Source: Bacteroidota bacterium (GTDB taxonomy: Bacteria; Bacteroidota; Bacteroidia; 2-12-FULL-35-15). Taken from it: a stretch of DNA of 64,000 nt. The position numbers and the translations under genes are program-made. Shown here piece by piece: positions 60,667 through 64,000 of the stretch. The stretch is from NCBI GenBank assembly GCA_947466965.1, contig CANIFU010000002.1, positions 1-64,000 of the forward strand, read 5' to 3'. Position 1 is the stretch's first letter. The number at the start of each line of letters is the position of its first letter. The notes under the pieces were generated by a model. That model saw nothing but the letters and a program-made list of their open reading frames with translations. It was not told the origin of the DNA and made no database searches.

Positions 60667-62322
60667 TTAAGCTTTTAACAACTCTTTTGCGTTACTAATT
60701 GCAGCGGGTGTCGGAGATCCTGTACTTAGCATTTTTGCTATTTCCTGAATACGTTCTGTTGATGATAATTTTTTGATATTACTAAATGTTTTGTTTTCCT
60801 TGTCTTCTTTGTAAACAAACAAATGTGACTTTCCTTTGCTGGCAATTTGGGGCAAGTGCGTAATGGTTATGACTTGCATTTTTTCAGCCATTTGGTTCAT
60901 AATACTTCCAACTTTATCCGCTACATCGCCAGAAACACCTGTATCAATTTCGTCAAATATAATTGTTGGTAATGCAGATCGTTTTGCAATCATCGATTTA
61001 ATGCTTAACATTAGGCGAGACAATTCACCACCAGATGCCACTTTATTTAGCTCTTTAAATTCGCTGCCTTTGTTTGCAGCGAATAAAAAAACAACCTTAT
61101 CGAAACCGTTTGCCGATAATTGCTCTGCTTCGTGATGTTCTATTTTAATTTGCGCATTGGGCATAGCTAAAGCGGAGAGGAGCGTAGCAATTTCTTTTTC
61201 AATTTTAGGAATCGCTTTTTTACGATTGTTGGTCATCTTTTTTGCAAGCTGTATTAGTGATCTCTGAGTTGTATTCAATTCCAATTTACTTTTTTCAATC
61301 TCAGTTTCTAATGAATTAAAGTCGAGTAGTTTATTACTTAGGTCGTTTTTAATGGTAATTAATTCATCTATTGTTTTTACTTGATGTTTTTGTTGCAGTC
61401 TATAAATGGTATCTAATCGGTGGCTGATTTCTTCAATGCGTTTCTGATCGTAAACAATATCCTGCTCAATGGACTCTAGTTCATTTGTAATGTCCTTTAA
61501 TTCGATGAAAGAACTGGAAATTCGGGTGCTCAGGTCGCTGATCTCTATTTTGAATTTCGCCATAGACGAAAGAAGGATCTTTATTTCATTTAAAGAAGTC
61601 AGTATATTTTGTTCACCACCAGTTAGTCCATAAGCAGCTTTAGAAAGAGCTGATTTTATATCCTCCGCATTATTAAGAGCTTCTAATTCTTGTTCAATAA
61701 TTAATTGTTGATCAGTTTGCAAACTTGCAGTATCCAATTCATTGAACTGAAATTGAAAATAATCAAGATCTTTTTTTGCTTGCGATTCTTTTTGGGTGAG
61801 TTCTTTTAACTGTTTTTCAAGAACTTTATATTTTTTAAATCCGGAGGAATATTCTTCAATAATCGCTGTGTGATCAGAAAAGGTATCCACAATAGAAAGC
61901 TGGAATACATTTCCATTAAGTGAAGATGTCTGATGTTGTGAGTGGATATCAATCAAATATTCCGCTAATTCTTTTAATTGATTGAGTGTAACAGGAGTAT
62001 CATTTACAAAAGCTCGTGATTTTCCTTCAGGATTTATTTCCCTTCGAATAGAAGTTGTTTGTTCGTAATCCAGTTCATTTGCAGTAAAAAAATCTATTAA
62101 TGCGTAATCTTTTATATTAAAAACTGCTTCTACAATACATTTTTTTGTTTTCACTTGAAGTGCTTGTGTGTCAGAACGGCTTCCTGCAATTAATCCTAAT
62201 GCACCTAATAAGATAGATTTCCCTGCACCCGTTTCACCTGTAATAATTGTTAAACCTTCAGTAAACTCTACTTCAAGTTTATCAATGAGGGCATAATTTT
62301 GTATGGAAATATGTTTAAGCAT
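60667..62322 (-). CDS. recN: DNA repair protein RecN
   Basis: 551 aa; MLKHISIQNYALIDKLEVEFTEGLTIITGETGAGKSILLGALGLIAGSR, ASGGELSRLMLSIKSM, IIFDEIDTGVSGDVADKVG. Confidence 0.96.
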   Translation of the reverse strand: MLKHISIQNYALIDKLEVEFTEGLTIITGETGAGKSILLGALGLIAGSRSDTQALQVKTKKCIVEAVFNIKDYALIDFFTANELDYEQTTSIRREINPEGKSRAFVNDTPVTLNQLKELAEYLIDIHSQHQTSSLNGNVFQLSIVDTFSDHTAIIEEYSSGFKKYKVLEKQLKELTQKESQAKKDLDYFQFQFNELDTASLQTDQQLIIEQELEALNNAEDIKSALSKAAYGLTGGEQNILTSLNEIKILLSSMAKFKIEISDLSTRISSSFIELKDITNELESIEQDIVYDQKRIEEISHRLDTIYRLQQKHQVKTIDELITIKNDLSNKLLDFNSLETEIEKSKLELNTTQRSLIQLAKKMTNNRKKAIPKIEKEIATLLSALAMPNAQIKIEHHEAEQLSANGFDKVVFLFAANKGSEFKELNKVASGGELSRLMLSIKSMIAKRSALPTIIFDEIDTGVSGDVADKVGSIMNQMAEKMQVITITHLPQIASKGKSHLFVYKEDKENKTFSNIKKLSSTERIQEIAKMLSTGSPTPAAISNAKELLKA

Positions 62323-62578
62323 CTGGCGCTAAATTAATTTTTTTTCAGCCTGATTATATATTAAATAATAAAAGAAATTAACAACAGAACAATCCAGCTA
62401 ATAGTAATTCTTTATAATACCATACTCTTTTTATCTTAAGTTGGAGCGAATATGAATTGAATTCTAGTATGATGAATAATTAAATGGTCGACAAAGGTAT
62501 AATTATGAGTTCGCCTGAAGCAGCAATTTATTATTAAAAAAAGAAGACTTGAATAAATTTTTATGCAAAACCAGTAGG

Positions 62579-63478
62579 TTACTGGCAGGTTTGTATTTTT
62601 GTATATTTATTACTGTTGGTTGGATCAATCTCATTTAGCAGAGTCGAAATCTTTACTTTTTCGTCAGAAAATCCTCCACAGAAAATATTTACAATTTCAT
62701 CTGCTTTTGCAATAAAAAACACTTGCAAACTGAAGGAAAGCGGTTTTACTTGATGAACATTTTTTAAATCTTGTAAACTTTGCAAAATTGCAGTTCTGCC
62801 GTTTTCTTTATTATCGTACATAACATCTAGCCCTTTTCGGTGAAAGTTGTACATGCATTCGCGCAAGCTTACAAAGGTAGCATCCAACATGTTGTTTACT
62901 AACCAATATCTATTTTTATTGCTATCGAAAGCTTTCCATCCTTGATATCCTGAGCTTTGTGAATTATTTACAACAGCTAATGCTTTTTGAAGATAAGGTG
63001 TTCCGCCATTAAGTGAATAAGAATCGTAATCTAAACCAATCAAATAATATGCATAAAAGCCTAAAATAGAAGTAAGGTTGGACGTGTAGGTATTTTCTAC
63101 AAATTCGAGTGGCTGGCTTTCTAAATATTTAAAAGTGATATCGTTATCATTAAAATTTAAAAGAGCCGTATTATAAGAAGTCTTATAAACAGGTCTTCTG
63201 GCCTGAATCTGAAGTGTTCCTCTGAATTCGTCAGTCCCAATCTTATCGGTTATGTTGATCAATATGCTACAATCAATTCGCTCCTCAATTTTAAAAGTTT
63301 CATTGGTCCATTTTCGCGTATTTATGAATTCAAAAATTGCAGTTTGCATTGATTCAAAAACGCGTTTGTCGGTACCTGCAATCTGGCTTGATATTACCTG
63401 AACCTGACAATTTAGTTCTTGACCAAATGAAGACTTGCATGTGCCAATAATAAAGAGAATAATAAATAATTTACGCAA
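62579..63478 (-). CDS. DUF4835 family secreted protein
   Basis: 299 aa; signal peptide; ELNCQVQVISSQIAGTDKRVFESMQTAIFEFINTRKWTNETFKIEERIDCSI; recN/coaBC neighbourhood. Confidence 0.88.
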   Translation of the reverse strand: MRKLFIILFIIGTCKSSFGQELNCQVQVISSQIAGTDKRVFESMQTAIFEFINTRKWTNETFKIEERIDCSILINITDKIGTDEFRGTLQIQARRPVYKTSYNTALLNFNDNDITFKYLESQPLEFVENTYTSNLTSILGFYAYYLIGLDYDSYSLNGGTPYLQKALAVVNNSQSSGYQGWKAFDSNKNRYWLVNNMLDATFVSLRECMYNFHRKGLDVMYDNKENGRTAILQSLQDLKNVHQVKPLSFSLQVFFIAKADEIVNIFCGGFSDEKVKISTLLNEIDPTNSNKYTKIQTCQ

Positions 63479-64000
63479 CGTATTTAGAATTTAGATTAAG
63501 AATCATTTTTAAAATATCTTTTGCAACATTGTCTTTGCTCTTCAACTCAAATTTAGTAATTTTATTGTACTTATCGATGATAGTAATTTTGTTTGTATCA
63601 GACTTAAATCCGGCACCTATATCGTTAAGAGAATTAAGAACAATCAAGTCTAAATTTTTCTTTTTAATTTTCGATGTTGCATTTTCGATTTCGTTTTCAG
63701 TTTCCAAAGCAAAACCAATCAGAAGTTGTTTTTTTGTTTTCAATTTTCCCAATTCTACCAATGTATCTTTGGTTGGTATTAGATTGATTACTTTTGTTCC
63801 GCTCAATTTTTTAATTTTTTGCGAAGCTACTGCTGATGGCTTGTAATCCGCAACAGCTGCAGAAAATATTGCTATATCCACATTTTTGAATACTTTCTTA
63901 GAAGCATGAAAAAGTTCATCAGCAGAAGTAATATCAACGCGTTTAATATTTTTATTAATTGTTTTTAAACTGTTGGGACCGCAAACCAATGTTACATCTG
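63471..64000 (-). CDS. coaBC: CoaBC phosphopantothenoylcysteine synthetase domain, N-terminus beyond window edge
   Basis: reading frame continues through the window end (…DVTLVCGPNSLK); FSAAVADYKPSAVASQKIKK, LIGFALETENEIENATSKIKKKNLDLIVLNSL. Confidence 0.93.
   Translation of the reverse strand, partial: DVTLVCGPNSLKTINKNIKRVDITSADELFHASKKVFKNVDIAIFSAAVADYKPSAVASQKIKKLSGTKVINLIPTKDTLVELGKLKTKKQLLIGFALETENEIENATSKIKKKNLDLIVLNSLNDIGAGFKSDTNKITIIDKYNKITKFELKSKDNVAKDILKMILNLNSKYVA

Noticed and set aside
1-64000. Search for CRISPR arrays, IS elements, integrases, prophage, toxin-antitoxin or defence gene clusters
   Set aside because: No regularly spaced repeats, transposase/integrase motifs or recognisable defence genes seen; gene content is core chromosomal.

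Overview
This 64-kb window looks like ordinary chromosomal DNA from a member of the Bacteroidota. The evidence is AT-rich sequence, TAnnTTTG-type promoters, type IX secretion (T9SS) C-terminal sorting tails, PorT next to UbiE, DUF4783 next to NadC, DUF4835 between RecN and CoaBC, and BT_3928-type DoxX. About 55 protein genes are supported. They are mostly core metabolism and housekeeping (pruA, murQ, fused E1 dehydrogenase, nadC, rlmH, ubiE, folP, tpiA, prmA, plsY, comEC, pyrD, fabI, recN, coaBC). There are also several secreted T9SS cargo proteins, one RNase P RNA gene, one tRNA-Arg(ACG), and several hairpin terminators. I saw no CRISPR array, IS element, prophage or defence island. The signals most worth following up are: (i) a ~170-nt leader of a DEAD-box helicase in which a duplicated 9-mer can pair in two mutually exclusive ways with one central complement; (ii) a secreted T9SS deiminase resembling peptidylarginine deiminases; (iii) a 1490-aa secreted or periplasmic protein of unknown function abutting plsY; (iv) two gene remnants missed by the ORF track, a 2OG-Fe(II) oxygenase C-terminus and an orphan T9SS tail; (v) a K+-channel-like protein with a degenerate selectivity filter; and (vi) a TIGR03643/SDR/flavin-reductase mini-operon. 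All family assignments come from reading motifs by eye, with no database search.
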